From contig NZ_JAGPWD010000026.1 in assembly GCF_018119395.1 (NCBI RefSeq), positions 1 through 64,000 on the forward strand: a DNA stretch of 64,000 nt, given 5' to 3'. The position numbers and the translations under genes are program-made. The notes under the pieces are model-generated. The model made no database searches. It worked only from the letters and a program-made list of their open reading frames with translations, and had not been told where the DNA came from. Source of the DNA: Massilia sp. ZL223 (GTDB lineage Bacteria; Pseudomonadota; Gammaproteobacteria; Burkholderiales; Burkholderiaceae_D). How positions within the stretch are numbered: position 1 is the stretch's first letter; each line of letters begins with the position of its first letter. Positions 61,525-64,000 of this stretch are shown here, one piece after another.

Positions 61525-64000
61525 TTACAGCTGCTTGAGAAGTTCCTTCGCCTGCTCGGCCCCGGGTCCCTTGCCCTTGGTCGCCAGCACTTCCAGTTCC
61601 TTCTTCGCGCCGGCCTTGTCGCCCGACTTGATCAGGGCCTGGGCCAGGTGCAGGCGCAGGTCGCCGCTGCTGGGCGCCAGGCTCACCCCCTTCTGCAGCA
61701 GGGGTACGGCGCGCTTGAGGTCGCCCCGTTCGGTGAGGATCGCGCCCAGCGTGTCCATCACCGCCGGGTGGTCGCCGCTCGCGCGGTAGGCCAGCTCGGC
61801 GGTCTCGAGCGCCTTCGGATCCTTCAGCTGCTGGTAGGTCCAGGCCAGGTTGTTCAGGGCCACGCCGTTGTTCGGCGAGCTCTTCACGATCGCCTCGAAC
61901 TGCGCGGCGGCCTGCTTGAGCTGGCCCTTGGCCAGGCTGCGCTCGGCCATGTAGGTGGCCGCCAGCATGTCCTGCGGACGCTTCTTGCTCCATTCGGCCA
62001 GGCGGGCGTCGGCCTGGGCTTCCTTGCCGGCGGCGGTCATGGCGCGGTGGATGGTCAGCAGCACCTTGGTGCTCGGCTGCAGCTCGAAGGCCTTTTCGTA
62101 CAGGGCCAGGGACTGGGCCTGCTTGCCGTCGCGCGCCAGCAGGTCGCCTTCCAGCACGTAGCCGATGGCGGCGTTGTCCGGCTGTTTCTGCAGGGCGCGC
62201 GCGCTGTCGAGCGCCAGTTCCGGCTTCTTGGCGCGCATCGCCAGCTCGACCTGGGCCAGGTGGGCCGGCACATAGTCCGGCTGCAGGGCCAGGGCGCGCT
62301 TGATGTCGTCGGCCGCGGCGCTTTCGTTCTTCAGGGCCACGTGGGCATTGGCCAGGCGGTACTGGGCCACTGCCGACTTCGGCAGCACGCTGGTCAGCTT
62401 GCTGTAGGTTTCCAGCGCGCCGGCGGCGTCGTTATTGGCCAGCTGGGCCTGGCCCAGCAGGTCGAGCAGGTCGGGCTGGGTCGGGTTCTCGGTGCTGGCC
62501 TTGCGCGCCAGGTTGAGGGCCTTCTGGTTCTCCTTCTGGGCCAGGTAGTGCGCGCCCAGCTTGAGCAGCGGCGCGACCGCGCCCGGATTCTCGTTGCTGG
62601 CCTGCTCGAGCCACTTGGTCGCTTCGGCCGGCTTCTTCTCGTACATGGCGATGTTCGCCAGGGCGACCATGGCGCCGATGTTCTTCGGCTCGGCCTTGAG
62701 CACGCCGTTGAAGCGGGACTTGGCCGCATCGATCTTGCGCTCGCGCATGTCGAGTTCGGCCAGGGCGGTGGCGCCCGGATAGAAGGCCGGCTGCAGCTTG
62801 ACCGATTGCTCGAAGGCGGCGCGCGCGGATGGCGCGTCCTGCTTGGCCAGGTGCACCAGGCCGAGCAGGTAATGCACCTGGACGTTGGATGGCTGCTGCT
62901 TGGCCAGCTGCTGGGCGGTGGCCAGGGCCTTGTCGTACTGTTTCATGCCCAGCTGGGCCTGCACCAGCGCGATGCCGCCGTCAGCCGATTTCGGGTCGAG
63001 CGTGGCGCCCGCCTGCAGGTCGTTCAGGCCCTTGGCCTGGTCGCCCTGGCCCAGGCGCGACAGGCCCAGCGAAGTGCGCAGCGCCGCCACTTTCGGCGCC
63101 AGTTCGCTGGCCTTCTCGAAATAGGAGGTCGCCTTGGCGAAGTCGCGCACCTGCATGTAGGACTGGCCGGCCAGGGCCAGCAGCTGCGGGTCGTCGGTGG
63201 CGTTCTTGAGCGCCGGGGCCAGCGCCTCGGCCGCATCCTTGGGCTGCGAGCTCTTCAGCAGGGTCTGGGCCAGCAGCTTGCGCGCGTAGACGTTGTCCGG
63301 ATTGGCGTTCAGGTATTTACGCAGGTAGAGCTCGGCCTGCTGGTGGGCCCCCAGGTTCAGCTCCACCGCGCCGGCCAGCAGGATGCTGGGCAGGTGTTCG
63401 GGAGCGCTCTTGAGCACTTTTTGCAGCGATTCCTGGGCCTGGGCATGCTTGCCCTGGGTGTAGTCGAGCAGGGCCTGGGCATAGTTGGCCAGCAAGTTGC
63501 CCGGGGCATGCTTGCGCGCGGCTTCGATCGAGGCCTTGGCGGCGTCGAACTTGCCCTGGTTGATCTCGATATAGGCCTTTTCGACATAGGCCACGCGGTC
63601 GTGCGGGCGCAGGGCGATGACCTGGTCATAGGCCTTCATCGCCTCGTCCGGCTTGTTGAGGGCGCGCAGGATGCTGCCCTGGAACAGCCAGGCTTCCGGA
63701 TTCTTGGGGTCCTTGGTCACGGCCTCGACGGCATAGCGCTCGGCGGCAGCCGCATCCTGGCTGAACAGGGCGTGGCGCGCCAGGCCGACCAGGGCTTCGC
63801 CGGTGGCGGGGTCGAGCTGCAGGGCCGCGTCGTAGGCCTGCTTGGCTTCCTCGGGCTTGCGCTGCTCCAGCAGGGCGTCGCCGCGCAGGGCCAGCAGGAT
63901 GGGCGAGCCCTTGGCCTTGTCGGCCGTCAGGGTTTCCAGTACCTTGTCGGACTGGCCCTGGGCCTGCAGCGCGCGCGCCAGCAGCGGCAGGGTGCGGTCG
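61525..64000 (-). CDS. prsT: PEP-CTERM system TPR lipoprotein PrsT (N-terminus outside window)
   Basis: The open frame runs from the stop at 61525 to the window edge, giving the last ~825 residues. It is built of about twenty tetratricopeptide repeats with the usual Leu/Ala/Pro pattern (NPEAWLFQGSILRALNKPDEAMKAYDQ, GVALNNLAWTYQQLKDPKALETAELAYRASGDHPAVMDTLGAILTERG). The length and neighbourhood fit PrsT (TIGR02917), a periplasmic or outer-membrane-facing lipoprotein scaffold that goes with prsK and prsR. The lipobox lies beyond the right edge. Confidence 0.93.
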   Translation of the reverse strand, partial: DRTLPLLARALQAQGQSDKVLETLTADKAKGSPILLALRGDALLEQRKPEEAKQAYDAALQLDPATGEALVGLARHALFSQDAAAAERYAVEAVTKDPKNPEAWLFQGSILRALNKPDEAMKAYDQVIALRPHDRVAYVEKAYIEINQGKFDAAKASIEAARKHAPGNLLANYAQALLDYTQGKHAQAQESLQKVLKSAPEHLPSILLAGAVELNLGAHQQAELYLRKYLNANPDNVYARKLLAQTLLKSSQPKDAAEALAPALKNATDDPQLLALAGQSYMQVRDFAKATSYFEKASELAPKVAALRTSLGLSRLGQGDQAKGLNDLQAGATLDPKSADGGIALVQAQLGMKQYDKALATAQQLAKQQPSNVQVHYLLGLVHLAKQDAPSARAAFEQSVKLQPAFYPGATALAELDMRERKIDAAKSRFNGVLKAEPKNIGAMVALANIAMYEKKPAEATKWLEQASNENPGAVAPLLKLGAHYLAQKENQKALNLARKASTENPTQPDLLDLLGQAQLANNDAAGALETYSKLTSVLPKSAVAQYRLANAHVALKNESAAADDIKRALALQPDYVPAHLAQVELAMRAKKPELALDSARALQKQPDNAAIGYVLEGDLLARDGKQAQSLALYEKAFELQPSTKVLLTIHRAMTAAGKEAQADARLAEWSKKRPQDMLAATYMAERSLAKGQLKQAAAQFEAIVKSSPNNGVALNNLAWTYQQLKDPKALETAELAYRASGDHPAVMDTLGAILTERGDLKRAVPLLQKGVSLAPSSGDLRLHLAQALIKSGDKAGAKKELEVLATKGKGPGAEQAKELLKQL

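Overview
The window is high-GC, densely packed DNA with betaproteobacterial-style genes. The gene content (a complete exosortase A / PEP-CTERM exopolysaccharide locus with prsK, prsR and prsT, tviB-type sugar nucleotide genes and an HprK-related kinase cassette) best fits Burkholderiales, most likely Oxalobacteraceae of the Massilia/Duganella type. That placement is inference from content; no rRNA gene is present. Family accessions quoted below are from memory, not from a search.

Layout. 1-4 kb: a secreted beta-helix protein, a membrane-anchored dihaem cytochrome c, tRNA-Arg(CCG). 2.9-6.7 kb (minus): deacetylase, acyltransferase 3, exosortase-A-associated O-antigen ligase, a 48-aa membrane protein. 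6.9-9.1 kb (minus): a 724-aa lipoprotein behind an AT-rich region with a paired palindrome. 9.6-16.7 kb (plus): beta-helix protein, asparagine-synthase-like protein, Wzx-type flippase, alpha/alpha-toroid protein, AAC(3)-type acetyltransferase. 16.7-21.4 kb (minus): FemAB-like protein, two glycosyltransferases, deacetylase. 21.8-29.2 kb (plus): UDP-HexNAc dehydrogenase and epimerase, initiating sugar transferase, PrsK, PrsR. 29.2-33.8 kb (minus): aminotransferase, GNAT, acyl carrier protein, hydrolases 2 and 1, with a 404-bp tandem duplication inside hydrolase 1. 33.9-38.1 kb (plus): acyl-CoA ligase, PLP decarboxylase, GNAT-like protein. 38.2-51.3 kb (minus): chain-length protein, tyrosine autokinase, outer-membrane protein, ATPase, deacetylase, two glycosyltransferases around XrtA, asparagine synthetase, a third glycosyltransferase. 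51.7-53.2 kb (plus): trypsin-like protease and outer-membrane export lipoprotein. 53.4-58.8 kb (plus): a Tat-like GYWKNH secreted protein with PqqD-like, HprK-like and nucleotidyltransferase genes, then GAF and FAD-oxidase genes. 59-64 kb: a PEP-CTERM protein, a membrane protein, a FeeM-like acyltransferase and PrsT (runs off the right end).

How they work together. UDP-HexNAc is oxidised and epimerised, loaded on undecaprenyl phosphate, extended by several glycosyltransferases, decorated by acetyl- and amidotransferases and deacetylases, flipped, polymerised and exported. XrtA cuts and sorts proteins carrying a VPEP C-terminus, such as the one at 58976. PrsK/PrsR is a sigma-54-type two-component pair.

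Most notable observation: two sigma-54 (-24/-12) promoters, one before the PEP-CTERM gene and one before the GYWKNH/PqqD/HprK/nucleotidyltransferase cassette. Each has the same 30-bp upstream element (21/30 identical, TGTCG-N3-ATTTTTACAA-N7-GCCAG) at almost the same distance (72 and 73 bp). This suggests that one enhancer-binding protein, plausibly PrsR, controls both, and ties the poorly understood HPr-rel-A cassette to the exosortase regulon.
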